DNA from: Planktophila sp965267775 | GTDB taxonomy: Bacteria; Actinomycetota; Actinomycetes; Nanopelagicales; Nanopelagicaceae | DNA: 64,000 nucleotides | Direction: 5' to 3' | NCBI GenBank assembly: GCA_965267775.1 | Contig: OZ254140.1 | Location: 1,178,001-1,242,000, forward strand | Shown here: piece by piece, positions 34,453 to 43,212 of the stretch | Numbering within the stretch: the stretch's first letter is position 1 | How the letters are laid out: every line of letters begins with the position of its first letter | Position numbers and translations under genes: made by a program | Notes under the pieces: generated by a model | What the model saw: only the letters and a program-made list of their open reading frames with translations | The model's database searches: none | What the model was told of the DNA's origin: nothing

Positions 34453-35747
34453 TACTTCAGGAAGCCTTCGTATGAACGCTGCTGGAGCTGTGATTCGATC
34501 TGCTTTGCAGTATCAAGACCGACGCCCACGACGATAAGAATCGCTGTTCCACCGAATGGGAAGTTCTGTGATGCACCGAATGCAACGAGAGCGATGATTG
34601 GAATAATCGCTACGAGTGCAAGGTAGAGAGAACCTGGCGCCGTAATACGTGAGAGAACATATGTGAGGTACTCAGATGTTGGACGTCCTGCACGGATACC
34701 GGGAATAAATCCACCGTACTTCTTCATATTATCTGCAACCTCATCTGGGTTAAATGTGATTGCAACGTAGAAGTATGTAAAGAAGATAATTAGCGCTGAA
34801 TACAAGAGAATGTAAATTGGGTGATCACCCTTGACCAAGTTACGTGAGATCCATACAGCCCAACCAGCCTGGCTATTGGTGAAGTTCACGACCAATGAAG
34901 GAATGTAGAGAAGTGATGATGCAAAGATAACCGGGATAACGCCAGCCTGGTTTACCTTGATCGGAATATAAGTTGATGTTCCTCCGTAAGCCTGACGTCC
35001 CACCATGCGCTTTGCATATTGAACTGGGATACGGCGCTGTGCCTGCTCAACGAAGACAACTGCAGCAACTACTGCAAAGCCCATGAGAAGTACGAAGAGG
35101 AATACTGGAAGACCCTTTGAGACCTTGATAGACCAGAGCTGGCCAGGGAATCCTGCTGCGATAGATGTGAAGATCAAGATTGACATACCGTTACCGACGC
35201 CGCGATCTGTAATGAGCTCACCAAGCCACATGATTACAGATGTTCCAGCTGTCATTACAACGATCATTGTAAGAATGCGCTGCCATGATGCATCAGGGAT
35301 GATCGGAAGTGAACAGCCTGAGATCAAACGACCTGGTGTACGAGCAACTGCGATCAAACCTGTTGACTGCAAGATTGCAAGACCGATTGTTAAATAACGT
35401 GTGTATTGAGTAAGCGTTGCCTGACCTGACTGTCCTTCATTCTTCAAAGTTTCGAAGCGAGGGATTACAACGGTAAGCAACTGAATAATAATTGAGCTGG
35501 TGATGTAAGGCATGATGCCGAGCGCAAATACTGAGAGGTGAAGAAGCGCTCCACCAGAGAAGAGGTTGATGAGTCCGAAGAGACCTGTGTTTTGAGCGTT
35601 ATCAATACAGCTCTTGACGTTTGCATATGAGACGCCAGGTGTTGGAACGACTGATCCGAAGCGGAACAGAGCCATGATTGAGAGGGTGAAGAAGATTTTC
35701 TTTCGAAGTTCAGGCGTCTTAAAAGCCATTCCAAATGCGCTAAGCAT
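34452..35747 (-). CDS. secY: protein translocase subunit SecY
   Basis: 431 residues from the ATG at 35747, preceded by GGAGAAG. A TTG one codon earlier is the alternative. Ten hydrophobic helices, with FGSVVPTPGVSYANVKSC at the plug region, QSGQATLTQYTRYLTIGL, and VEQAQRRIPVQYAKRMVGR in the cytoplasmic loop that contacts SecA and the ribosome. Central channel for the many secreted proteins in this window. Confidence 0.97.
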   Translation of the reverse strand: MLSAFGMAFKTPELRKKIFFTLSIMALFRFGSVVPTPGVSYANVKSCIDNAQNTGLFGLINLFSGGALLHLSVFALGIMPYITSSIIIQLLTVVIPRFETLKNEGQSGQATLTQYTRYLTIGLAILQSTGLIAVARTPGRLISGCSLPIIPDASWQRILTMIVVMTAGTSVIMWLGELITDRGVGNGMSILIFTSIAAGFPGQLWSIKVSKGLPVFLFVLLMGFAVVAAVVFVEQAQRRIPVQYAKRMVGRQAYGGTSTYIPIKVNQAGVIPVIFASSLLYIPSLVVNFTNSQAGWAVWISRNLVKGDHPIYILLYSALIIFFTYFYVAITFNPDEVADNMKKYGGFIPGIRAGRPTSEYLTYVLSRITAPGSLYLALVAIIPIIALVAFGASQNFPFGGTAILIVVGVGLDTAKQIESQLQQRSYEGFLK

Positions 35748-35776
35748 CAATCTTCTCCACTCTCTAAATCTTTAAA

Positions 35777-36217
35777 TTAAAGCGTTGTTGTTGATCCGCC
35801 AGCTGCTGCAATCTTTTCAATTGCTGAAGCTGAGAAAGCATGTGCTGTAACTGAAACCTTTACAGCGATATCGCCATTTCCAAGTACCTTTACAGGCAAT
35901 GAATCGCGAACCGCGCCCTTCGCAATGAGATCAGCAACTGTTACATCGCCACCCTTTGGGAAGAGTGCATTGATTGTTGAGACGTTAACCGCCTGGTACT
36001 CAATGCGTGCTGGGTTCTTAAAGCCACGAAGCTTTGGAAGACGCATGACGAGTGGAAGCTGACCACCCTCGAAACCGATACGAACGGTATTACGAGCGTG
36101 AGTTCCCTTGCCACCACGACCTGCAGTCTTTCCCTTTGATGCCTCACCGCGACCCTTACGAGTCTTAGCTTTCTTAGCACCTGGAGCTGGACGAAGGTGA
36201 TGAAGTTTTAGTGTCAT
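35777..36217 (-). CDS. rplO: 50S ribosomal protein L15
   Basis: 146 residues. The Gly- and Lys-rich N-terminus (KTRKGRGEASKGKTAGRGGKGTHAR), GFEGGQLPLVMRLPKLRGFKN and the C-terminal AHAFSASAIEKIAAAGG are family hallmarks. The N-terminal arm threads into 23S rRNA. Confidence 0.98.
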   Translation of the reverse strand: MTLKLHHLRPAPGAKKAKTRKGRGEASKGKTAGRGGKGTHARNTVRIGFEGGQLPLVMRLPKLRGFKNPARIEYQAVNVSTINALFPKGGDVTVADLIAKGAVRDSLPVKVLGNGDIAVKVSVTAHAFSASAIEKIAAAGGSTTTL

Positions 36218-36219
36218 CT

Positions 36220-36402
36220 TTATTCGACCTCCTCTACCTTGATCAAGTGGCGAGCAGCAACTGCCATGCCACGAATTTCTGGACGGTCTTCCTTAACGAC
36301 AACATCGTTGATGCGCTTTAAACCGAGAGAACGAACAGTGTTACGAATCTCTGGCTTATTGCCAACTGTTGACTTAATCTGAGTGATCTTCAAACGTGGC
36401 AT
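36220..36402 (-). CDS. rpmD: 50S ribosomal protein L30
   Basis: 60 residues, complete. LKITQIKSTVGNKPEIRNTVRSLGLKRI matches the L30 core. Lies directly after rpsE with no gap. Confidence 0.97.
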   Translation of the reverse strand: MPRLKITQIKSTVGNKPEIRNTVRSLGLKRINDVVVKEDRPEIRGMAVAARHLIKVEEVE

Positions 36403-37023
36403 TTATGCACCAACTGTCTGCTGTGAAGCGCGGATAATTGCAGCAGGTGCAACATCTTCGAGTGGACGACCACGTCGAGCTGCGATCTGCTCTGGTGACT
36501 CGAGCATCTTCAACGCTGCAACAGTGGCGTGAACCATGTTGATTGCATTTGATGAACCGAGTGACTTTGTAAGAACATCGTGGATACCAGCACACTCAAG
36601 TACTGCACGGACAGGACCACCGGCGATAACTCCGGTACCTGGGCTAGCTGGGCGAAGTAGAACTACGCCAGCTGCAGTCTCACCCTGTACTGGGTGTGGG
36701 ATTGTTCCCTGGACGCGTGGAACCTTGAAGAATGACTTCTTAGCCTCTTCAACAGCCTTTGCAATCGCAGCTGGAACTTCCTTTGACTTGCCGTAACCGA
36801 TACCGACGAGACCGTTTCCATCTCCAACAACTACGAGAGCTGTGAATGAGAAACGGCGTCCACCCTTAACAACCTTAGATACGCGGTTGATGAAGACCAC
36901 GCGCTCTGTGTAAGGAGACTTCTCGCGTTCGCGATCGTCACGACGACCTTCGCGACGTTCGCCACGACCCTTGTTAGCTGGTGCACCAGTTGTTGGAGCA
37001 GCTGTTGTTGTTTCAATAGCCAT
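36403..37023 (-). CDS. rpsE: 30S ribosomal protein S5
   Basis: 206 residues. A charged N-terminal extension of about 30 residues (NKGRGERREGRRDDRER) precedes the double-stranded-RNA-binding domain (ERVVFINRVSKVVKGGRRFSFTALVVVGD) and the S5 C-terminal domain (LGSSNAINMVHATVAALKML). Takes part in decoding accuracy and mRNA unwinding. Confidence 0.98.
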   Translation of the reverse strand: MAIETTTAAPTTGAPANKGRGERREGRRDDREREKSPYTERVVFINRVSKVVKGGRRFSFTALVVVGDGNGLVGIGYGKSKEVPAAIAKAVEEAKKSFFKVPRVQGTIPHPVQGETAAGVVLLRPASPGTGVIAGGPVRAVLECAGIHDVLTKSLGSSNAINMVHATVAALKMLESPEQIAARRGRPLEDVAPAAIIRASQQTVGA

Positions 37024-37025
37024 AA

Positions 37026-37403
37026 TTAGAACTCCAATCCGTTCTCTCGTGCAGCATCTGCAACAGCTGCGATGCGACCGTGGTACTTGTAACCAGCGCG
37101 GTCGAATACAACAGTTGTTACGCCAGCCTTCTTTGCGCGGTCAGCTACAAGTGCGCCAACCTTCTTAGCCTTATCTGTCTTTTCGCCAGATGCGCTACGA
37201 AGATCTGCTTCCATAGTTGATGCGTAAGCCAATGTCTTACCCTGTGTGTCATCAATTACCTGAACGAACAGGTGGCGTGATGAACGTGAAACGACGAGGC
37301 GTGGACGTGATGGCGTGCCTGAGATCTTCTTGCGAAGACGGAAAGCACGACGAGCGCGCGCAACTTGTGCGTTGCCCTTGCGGACCTTAACTCCGATTGC
37401 CAT
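37026..37403 (-). CDS. rplR: 50S ribosomal protein L18
   Basis: 125 residues. RARRAFRLRKKISGTPSRPRLVVSRSSRHLFVQVIDD and DRAGYKYHGRIAAVADAARENGLEF are diagnostic. Binds 5S rRNA together with L5. Overlaps rplF by one base. Confidence 0.98.
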   Translation of the reverse strand: MAIGVKVRKGNAQVARARRAFRLRKKISGTPSRPRLVVSRSSRHLFVQVIDDTQGKTLAYASTMEADLRSASGEKTDKAKKVGALVADRAKKAGVTTVVFDRAGYKYHGRIAAVADAARENGLEF

Positions 37404-37942
37404 TACTTCTTACCTGCCTTTCCAGCCTTGCGAAGAACCTTTTCGCCTTCAAGACGAAGACCCTTGCCCTTGTAAGGATCTGCCTTGCGAAGCTTCTTAA
37501 CCTTCGCTGCTGTCTCGCCAACGAGCTGCTTATCGATTCCGCTGATAACAAGCTTTGTTGGTGACTCAACCTTGTAGCTGATTCCTTCAGGCGCTGGGAA
37601 GTTAATTACGTGGCTGTAGCCGAGCTGGAACTCAAGGTCCTTGCCCTTCTCAGCAACGCGGTAACCAACACCAACGATGTTAATTGTGAGTGAGTAACCG
37701 TTTGTTACACCTTCGATAACGTTCGCTACGAGTGAGCGAGAGAGACCGTGAAGTGAACGAACCATGCGCTCATCGTTTGGACGGGCAACGGTGATGACAC
37801 CATCTGCCTGTGAAACCTTGATTGGCTCTGCAACTGTGAGAGCAAGTGAACCCTTAGGACCCTTTGCTGAAACATGCTGGCCATTGATTGTTACCTCTAC
37901 GCCGCTAGGAACGGTGATAGGCATACGACCGATACGTGACAT
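37403..37942 (-). CDS. rplF: 50S ribosomal protein L6
   Basis: 179 residues, two repeated L6 folds. MSRIGRMPITVPSGVEVTI at the N-terminus and the C-terminal signature DPYKGKGLRLEGEKVLRKAGKAGKK. Located near the factor-binding centre of the large subunit. Confidence 0.98.
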   Translation of the reverse strand: MSRIGRMPITVPSGVEVTINGQHVSAKGPKGSLALTVAEPIKVSQADGVITVARPNDERMVRSLHGLSRSLVANVIEGVTNGYSLTINIVGVGYRVAEKGKDLEFQLGYSHVINFPAPEGISYKVESPTKLVISGIDKQLVGETAAKVKKLRKADPYKGKGLRLEGEKVLRKAGKAGKK

Positions 37943-37948
37943 AGTCGA

Positions 37949-38353
37949 TTACCATACGTAAGCGAGAACTTCTCCGCCTACGCCCTTCTTATTAGCCTGC
38001 TTATCGGTCAAGAGACCAGATGAAGTAGAGATGATTGCAACACCGAGTCCACCAAGTACCTTAGGAAGCGCAGTTGACTTCGCGTATACGCGGAGACCTG
38101 GCTTAGATACACGGCGAAGACCTGCGATTGAACGCTCACGGTTTGTGCCGAACTTGAGATCGAGAGTAAGAGTCTTTCCTACACCGTTCTCATTTGAAAC
38201 GACGCGGAAGTCACCAATGTAACCCTCTGTCTTAAGAATTTCTGCGATACGAACCTTTACCGATGATGACGGCATTGAAACCGTGTCATGGTAAGCAGAG
38301 TTCGCGTTGCGCAGACGAGACAACATGTCTGCGATCGGATCTGTCATTGTCAT
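37949..38353 (-). CDS. rpsH: 30S ribosomal protein S8
   Basis: 134 residues. TDPIADMLSRLRNANSAYHDTV and the C-terminal ISTSSGLLTDKQANKKGVGGEVLAYVW are typical. S8 represses the spc operon in E. coli by binding a 16S-like mRNA helix. Here the spacer just upstream carries two hairpins. ATG at 38353; an ATG two codons later is also possible. Confidence 0.98.
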   Translation of the reverse strand: MTMTDPIADMLSRLRNANSAYHDTVSMPSSSVKVRIAEILKTEGYIGDFRVVSNENGVGKTLTLDLKFGTNRERSIAGLRRVSKPGLRVYAKSTALPKVLGGLGVAIISTSSGLLTDKQANKKGVGGEVLAYVW

Positions 38354-38383
38354 ACGTGGCCTGTGGCCTTTCTCGAATTAGTA

Positions 38384-38409
38384 TCCAAGCGATCTGCTTG
38401 GACTTTTTT
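38384..38409 (+). terminator. plus-strand terminator-like hairpin in the rpsN-rpsH spacer
   Basis: TCCAAGC-GATCT-GCTTGGA, a perfect 7-bp stem, followed on the plus strand by CTTTTTT. In the orientation of the ribosomal transcript the same stem is preceded by an A-tract, so it would be a leader hairpin for rpsH. No plus-strand gene ends here. It may stop antisense transcription. Confidence 0.45.
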
Positions 38410-38438
38410 CGTTGTAGTTAGTTACTTGAGTCCATTGC

Positions 38439-38464
38439 TAAAAATGATGGCGTCATCATTTTTA
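38439..38464 (-). promoter_or_regulatory. perfect 11-bp hairpin at the rpsN stop codon
   Basis: On the minus strand TAAAAATGATG-ACGC-CATCATTTTTA forms an uninterrupted 11-bp stem with a 4-base loop. It starts with the TAA stop codon of rpsN itself, so a terminating ribosome would melt it. The U-run is part of the stem, so it could be a weak attenuator or a processing site. Confidence 0.45.
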
Positions 38465-38647
38465 CCAAGAAGCCTTTGTGATACCTGGAAGCTCACCACG
38501 GTGAGCCATCTCGCGGAAGCAAACACGGCAGATGCCAAACTTCTGATAGACAGAGTGTGGACGACCGCAGCGTGAGCAACGTGTGTAACCGCGAACTTTG
38601 AACTTTGGCTTACGAGCAGCTTTAACCTTGAGTGATGTTTTAGCCAT
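38462..38647 (-). CDS. rpsN: 30S ribosomal protein S14 type Z
   Basis: 61 residues, the short zinc-binding type with CSRCGRPHSVYQKFGICRVCFREMAHRGELPG. Two Cys-X2-Cys pairs bind zinc. Stands between rplE and rpsH in its usual place. The longer zinc-free S14 is not seen here. Confidence 0.98.
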   Translation of the reverse strand: MAKTSLKVKAARKPKFKVRGYTRCSRCGRPHSVYQKFGICRVCFREMAHRGELPGITKASW

Positions 38648-38650
38648 TCT

Positions 38651-39208
38651 TTATGCCTCCTTGAAAGGAAAACCGAGCAACTTCAAGAGTGCGCGACCTT
38701 CTTCGTCGTTCTTAGCTGTAGTTACGATTGTGATATCCATACCGCGTGGGCGATCAACCTTGTCCTGCTCGATCTCTGGGAAAACAACCTGCTCGGTAAG
38801 ACCGAATGTGTAGTTGCCCTTGCCATCGAACTGCTTTGGTGAGAGACCGCGGAAGTCACGGATACGTGGAAGTGAGATTGAGAGAAGACGGTCTGTGAAT
38901 TCCCACATACGATCTCCGCGCATTGTCACGTGTGCACCAATTGGCATGCCTTCGCGGAGCTTGAACTGCGCGATTGACTTACGTGCCTTAGTGACCTGTG
39001 GCTTCTGGCCGGTGATTGTTGCGAGATCGCGGATTGCGCCTTCGATCAACTTTGAATCACGAGCAGCGTCACCGACACCCATGTTGACGACAACCTTTGT
39101 AAGGGTTGGAATCATCATTGGGTTCTTGTAACCGAACTGCTCCTTGAGAGCCTTCTGGATCTCTGAACGGTAACGCGCCTTGAGGCGAACATCTGTTGTT
39201 GTTGACAT
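38651..39208 (-). CDS. rplE: 50S ribosomal protein L5
   Basis: 185 residues. LKARYRSEIQKALKEQFGYKNPMMIPTLTKVVVNMGVGDA and DFRGLSPKQFDGKGNYTFGL are family signatures. Binds 5S rRNA and contacts S13 across the subunit interface. Confidence 0.98.
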   Translation of the reverse strand: MSTTTDVRLKARYRSEIQKALKEQFGYKNPMMIPTLTKVVVNMGVGDAARDSKLIEGAIRDLATITGQKPQVTKARKSIAQFKLREGMPIGAHVTMRGDRMWEFTDRLLSISLPRIRDFRGLSPKQFDGKGNYTFGLTEQVVFPEIEQDKVDRPRGMDITIVTTAKNDEEGRALLKLLGFPFKEA

Positions 39209-39210
39209 TA

Positions 39211-39522
39211 TTAGATGTCCTTTCCGGTGCGACGTGAGATACGAACATTCTTGCCAGCTTCATCCTTGCGGATACCAAGACGTGTTGCCTTGCCATCTGC
39301 ATCGACTGCCTGAACGTTTGAGATGTGGATCGAAGCTTCCTGAGTGATGATGCCGCCGACCTTTACTCCACGCTCTGTGGTTGTCTCTTTTGTATGACGC
39401 TGAATGCGGTTGACGCCTTCAACAGTGACGCGATCGCCATCAACATGGAGAACCTTGCCGGTTACTCCCTTGTTCTTTCCGGCGATAACAAGCACGTTAT
39501 CGTCTTTCTTAATCTTCGCCAT
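39211..39522 (-). CDS. rplX: 50S ribosomal protein L24
   Basis: 103 residues with an N-terminal KOW motif (IKKDDNVLVIAGKNKGVTGKVLHVDGDRVTVEGVN), complete at the C-terminus with a basic tail. An assembly initiator near the exit tunnel. Confidence 0.97.
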   Translation of the reverse strand: MAKIKKDDNVLVIAGKNKGVTGKVLHVDGDRVTVEGVNRIQRHTKETTTERGVKVGGIITQEASIHISNVQAVDADGKATRLGIRKDEAGKNVRISRRTGKDI

Positions 39523-39525
39523 GGT

Positions 39526-39894
39526 TTAGAGCACCTCCGGAGCGAGTGAAATGATCTTCATGTAGCGCTTGTCGCGGAGTTCGCGAGCAACTGGGCCGAA
39601 GATACGAGTTCCGCGTGGTTCGCCGTCAGCCTTGAGGATGACAGCTGCGTTCTCGTCAAACTTGATATATGAGCCGTCTGGACGACGACGCTCTTTTACT
39701 GTGCGAACGATGACAGCCTTAACGACTTCACCCTTCTTCACTGTTCCGCCAGGAATTGCATCCTTGACTGAACATACGATGATGTCACCGATACCTGCGT
39801 AGCGACGCTTGGATCCACCGAGTACACGAATACAGAGAAGCTCTTTAGCTCCTGTGTTATCCGCGACGCGTAGGCGAGATTCTTGCTGAATCAT
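39526..39894 (-). CDS. rplN: 50S ribosomal protein L14
   Basis: 122 residues. MIQQESRLRVADNTGAKELLCIRVLGGSKRRYAGIGD and FDENAAVILKADGEPRGTRIFGPVARELRDKRYMKIISLAPEVL match L14 along its whole length. Starts the spc block just after the S10 block, without a visible promoter. Confidence 0.98.
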   Translation of the reverse strand: MIQQESRLRVADNTGAKELLCIRVLGGSKRRYAGIGDIIVCSVKDAIPGGTVKKGEVVKAVIVRTVKERRRPDGSYIKFDENAAVILKADGEPRGTRIFGPVARELRDKRYMKIISLAPEVL

Positions 39895-39913
39895 TTTTTA
39901 TTCCACCCGTCCC

Positions 39914-40183
39914 TTACTTAGCCTTCTCGATGATTGATACTAAACGCCAGCGCTTTGAAGCAGATAGTGGACGTGTCTCCATAATGATTACACGGTCACC
40001 GATGCCAGCTGAGTTTGTCTCATCATGTGCTTTGAGCTTATGTGAGCGGCTCATAACCTTTGAGTAGATACCGTGTGCTACACGATTTTCTACCTCAACA
40101 ACGATGGTCTTATCCATCTTGTCTGAAGTTACGATGCCTTCACGTGTCTTGCGATCTGCGCGATCAACTGAATTAGTAGACAT
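39914..40183 (-). CDS. rpsQ: 30S ribosomal protein S17
   Basis: 89 residues, OB fold. REGIVTSDKMDKTIVVEVENRVAHGIYSKVMSRSHKLKAHDE and METRPLSASKRWRLVSIIEKAK are diagnostic. Overlaps rpmC by one base. Confidence 0.98.
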   Translation of the reverse strand: MSTNSVDRADRKTREGIVTSDKMDKTIVVEVENRVAHGIYSKVMSRSHKLKAHDETNSAGIGDRVIIMETRPLSASKRWRLVSIIEKAK

Positions 40184-40398
40184 TATGCAGCGCCTCCAAT
40201 TCCTAGTTCGCGTTCACGAATGATTGTGTAAATACGCGCGATCTCCTTGCGTACTGCGCCGAGGCGACCATGTGACTCGAGCTGACCTGTAGCTGCCTGG
40301 AAACGAAGGTTGAAAAGTTCTTCCTTGTTCTCACGTAGCTTTGCTGTTAGCTCTTCTGCTGTTAGCTGACGAAGTTCGTCGTTAGAAATAGTCGTCAT
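40183..40398 (-). CDS. rpmC: 50S ribosomal protein L29
   Basis: 71 residues, two-helix protein. LRQLTAEELTAKLRENKEELFNLRFQAATGQLESHGRLGAVRKEIARI is characteristic. Lies at the exit tunnel near the trigger-factor site. Confidence 0.97.
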   Translation of the reverse strand: MTTISNDELRQLTAEELTAKLRENKEELFNLRFQAATGQLESHGRLGAVRKEIARIYTIIRERELGIGGAA

Positions 40399-40400
40399 GT

Positions 40401-40814
40401 TTACGCCTCCTCACGCTTTACTACACGGCACTTCATTGGAAGCTTGTGAATTGCAAGACGCATAGCCTCTGTTGCAACTTCCTCTGATACACCTGAAATT
40501 TCAAACATTACGCGACCTGGCTTAACGTTTGCGATCCACCATTCTGGAGAACCCTTACCGGAACCCATACGAGTTTCAGCAGGCTTCTTTGTGAGTGGAC
40601 GGTCTGGATAAATATTGATCCATACCTTTCCACCACGCTTGATGTAACGTGTCATCGCGATACGTGCTGCTTCGATCTGACGGTTTGTTACGTAAGCAGG
40701 TGCAAGAGCTTGGATACCGAAGTCACCGAATGCGACCTGTGTTCCACCCTTTGCTCCACCACTACGTGATGGGTGGTGCTGCTTACGGTGCTTAACCTTG
40801 CGAGGGATCAACAT
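40401..40814 (-). CDS. rplP: 50S ribosomal protein L16
   Basis: 137 residues. MLIPRKVKHRKQHHPSRSG, IEAARIAMTRYIKRGGKVWI and RMGSGKGSPEWWIANVKPGRVMFEI are hallmark sequences. Contacts A-site tRNA. Overlaps rpsC by one base. Confidence 0.98.
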   Translation of the reverse strand: MLIPRKVKHRKQHHPSRSGGAKGGTQVAFGDFGIQALAPAYVTNRQIEAARIAMTRYIKRGGKVWINIYPDRPLTKKPAETRMGSGKGSPEWWIANVKPGRVMFEISGVSEEVATEAMRLAIHKLPMKCRVVKREEA

Positions 40815-41587
40815 TAGTTAGCCGCTCCTTCCGCTGGTGCAGCTGGTGCTGCCTGAGAAGTTGTTACCTCTGCGCGTGGAGCACGTGGTGTACGTGGACC
40901 GCGACGCTCTGGCTTTGGTGCGCGTGCTTCAGCAAGTGCCTTTTCAGCACGCTCTGCACGTGAACCGATAACTTCACCCTTGTAGATCCAGACCTTTACA
41001 CCAAGACGACCGAATGTTGTATGTGCCTCGTAGAAGCCATAATCAATATCCGCACGAAGTGTGTGTAGTGGAACGCGACCTTCACGGTAGAACTCTGAAC
41101 GTGACATTTCTGCACCACCGAGACGACCACCGCACTGAACACGGATGCCCTGTGCGCCAGACTTCATCGCTGTCTGCATTGACTTCTTCATTGCGCGACG
41201 GAATGAAACACGTGCCGCAAGCTGCTCTGCGATGCCCTGTGCAACAAGCTGCGCATCGATCTCTGGGTTCTTAACCTCGAGAATGTTGAGCTGAACCTGC
41301 TTGCCTGTGAGCTTCTCAAGCTTCTGGCGAATAACGTCTGCTTCTTGTCCGCGACGACCGATGACGATACCTGGGCGCGCTGTGTGAAGGTCGATACGTA
41401 CACGATCACGTGTGCGCTCGATTTCAATGCGTGAAACGCCTGCGCGCTCCATTCCCTTTGTCATAAGGCGACGGATTTCGACATCTTCCTTGACGTAATC
41501 CTTGTACAACTTATCTGCATACCAACGTGACTTGAATTCAGTTGTAATGCCTAGGCGGAAGCCATGTGGGTTTACTTTTTGACCCAT
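40814..41587 (-). CDS. rpsC: 30S ribosomal protein S3
   Basis: 257 residues. KH domain with the VIGRRGQEADVIRQKLEKLTG core and a C-terminal S3 domain (GVKVWIYKGEVIG). The last 45 residues form a Pro/Ala/Arg-rich, low-complexity tail beyond the conserved core, as in other actinobacteria. Confidence 0.98.
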   Translation of the reverse strand: MGQKVNPHGFRLGITTEFKSRWYADKLYKDYVKEDVEIRRLMTKGMERAGVSRIEIERTRDRVRIDLHTARPGIVIGRRGQEADVIRQKLEKLTGKQVQLNILEVKNPEIDAQLVAQGIAEQLAARVSFRRAMKKSMQTAMKSGAQGIRVQCGGRLGGAEMSRSEFYREGRVPLHTLRADIDYGFYEAHTTFGRLGVKVWIYKGEVIGSRAERAEKALAEARAPKPERRGPRTPRAPRAEVTTSQAAPAAPAEGAAN

Positions 41588-42063
41588 TAGTTGGACGCTC
41601 CCTTCGCTGCCAAATTGGTGTTATTTAGTGGTGACTTCTCAGAGCGCTTTGGGCTACGTGTTTGCGCAGATTGTGCTGCTCGTGAAATTGTCTTTGAAAC
41701 GTTCTTATCAGCGCTCACTGCAATAGTGATATGTGATGAACGCTTGAGGATACGGAAACCGCGTCCCTGAGCACGTGGACGGAAACGCTTCATTGTGCGT
41801 CCCTCATCTACGAGAGCCTCAACAACCCAGAGCTCTGAAGCGTCGCGGATTGCTGGGTTCTGCTGCTTAGCATTTGCTACAGCTGAGTTGAGAAGTGTGA
41901 ACACATCATCACCAGCAGCTTGTGGCGCAAACTTGAGAATAGAGAGTGCTTCATCAGCGCGCATTCCACGGACGAGGTCGACAACGCGACGTGCCTTCTG
42001 TGGTGTGTGGCGGATATCGCGCAAGATTGCGCGACCGACTACAGGCTTATCAGTATTAGCCAC
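41587..42063 (-). CDS. rplV: 50S ribosomal protein L22
   Basis: 158 residues from the GTG at 42063, which overlaps the rpsS stop by 8 bases and has CGGAGAG six bases upstream. An upstream ATG at 42123 would run far into rpsS and is rejected. ILRDIRHTPQKARRVVDLVRGM and RTMKRFRPRAQGRGFRILKRSSHITI are typical. A Ser/Lys-rich tail of about 40 residues follows the core. The beta-hairpin loop lines the exit tunnel. Confidence 0.97.
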   Translation of the reverse strand: MANTDKPVVGRAILRDIRHTPQKARRVVDLVRGMRADEALSILKFAPQAAGDDVFTLLNSAVANAKQQNPAIRDASELWVVEALVDEGRTMKRFRPRAQGRGFRILKRSSHITIAVSADKNVSKTISRAAQSAQTRSPKRSEKSPLNNTNLAAKGASN

Positions 42064-42337
42064 GGCTAGCTCTCCGATCGTCCTTGACGTGACCCTTGAA
42101 GGTACGTGTTGGTGCGAACTCACCGAGCTTATGCCCGATCATCGCATCAGTTACGAATACTGGAACGTGCTTGCGTCCGTCGTGAACAGCAATCGTGTGG
42201 CCGATCATTGATGGTGAGATCATTGAACGACGTGACCATGTCTTGATGACATTCTTTGTATTGGCTTCATTCTGTGCATCTACCTTCTTAGATAGATGTC
42301 CATCAATGAATGGACCCTTCTTGAGACTACGTGGCAT
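42056..42337 (-). CDS. rpsS: 30S ribosomal protein S19
   Basis: 93 residues. MPRSLKKGPFIDGHLSKKVD, RSMISPSMIGHTIAVHDGRKHVPVF and the basic C-terminus are diagnostic. Interacts with S13 in the head of the small subunit. Confidence 0.98.
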   Translation of the reverse strand: MPRSLKKGPFIDGHLSKKVDAQNEANTKNVIKTWSRRSMISPSMIGHTIAVHDGRKHVPVFVTDAMIGHKLGEFAPTRTFKGHVKDDRRASRG

Positions 42338-42345
42338 AAGGGCTC

Positions 42346-43179
42346 CTACCGCTTCTTATTCGACTTACGACGACGGACGATCATTGAATCTGACTTCTTG
42401 CTCTTACGAGTGCGGCCTTCAGGCTTACCCCAAGGAGTCACTGGGTGACGTCCACCAGAGGTCTTACCTTCACCACCACCGTGTGGGTGATCTACTGGGT
42501 TCATAACAACACCACGAACAGATGGACGAACGCCTAACCAGCGCTTACGTCCAGCCTTTCCGTAGTTGATATTGCCATGCTCAGCATTTCCAACTTCACC
42601 AACAGTTGCGCGGCAACGAACATCTACGTTGCGGATTTCGCCAGATGGCATACGAAGCTGTGCGTATGGTCCATCCTTTGCAACGAGCTGCACTGATGCG
42701 CCAGCTGAACGAGCGATCTTCGCTCCGCCACCTGGACGAAGTTCGATTGCGTGAACAGTTGTACCTACTGGGATGTTGCGGAGTGGCAAGTTATTACCAG
42801 GCTTGATATCAGCCTTTGGGCCGTTCTCAATCTGCTGGCCTTGCACAAGCTTATTTGGAGCGATGATGTAACGCTTTTCGCCATCTGCATAGTGAAGAAG
42901 CGCGATATTCGCTGAACGGTTTGGATCGTATTCGATATGAGCGACCTTTGCTGGAACGCCATCCTTATCGTTACGTGTGAAGTCAATGAGACGGTAAGCG
43001 CGCTTGTGTCCACCACCCTGGTGACGAACAGTTACACGACCCTGATTGTTACGGCCACCCTTTGAGTGAATTGGGCGAACGAGTGACTTCTCAGGTGTTG
43101 AGCGTGTGATCTCTGCGAAATCTGATACAGATGCTCCACGCTGACCTGGTGTGGTCGGCTTAAGTTTGCGAAGTGCCAT
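42346..43179 (-). CDS. rplB: 50S ribosomal protein L2
   Basis: 277 residues. N-terminal OB domain (GRVTVRHQGGGHKRAYRLIDF), SH3-like domain and the invariant MNPVDHPHGGGEGKT with the His needed near the peptidyl-transferase centre. Normal length. Confidence 0.98.
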   Translation of the reverse strand: MALRKLKPTTPGQRGASVSDFAEITRSTPEKSLVRPIHSKGGRNNQGRVTVRHQGGGHKRAYRLIDFTRNDKDGVPAKVAHIEYDPNRSANIALLHYADGEKRYIIAPNKLVQGQQIENGPKADIKPGNNLPLRNIPVGTTVHAIELRPGGGAKIARSAGASVQLVAKDGPYAQLRMPSGEIRNVDVRCRATVGEVGNAEHGNINYGKAGRKRWLGVRPSVRGVVMNPVDHPHGGGEGKTSGGRHPVTPWGKPEGRTRKSKKSDSMIVRRRKSNKKR

Positions 43180-43212
43180 TTATGGTTTCCTCTCTTTAAG
43201 GTCCCGTCTCAA

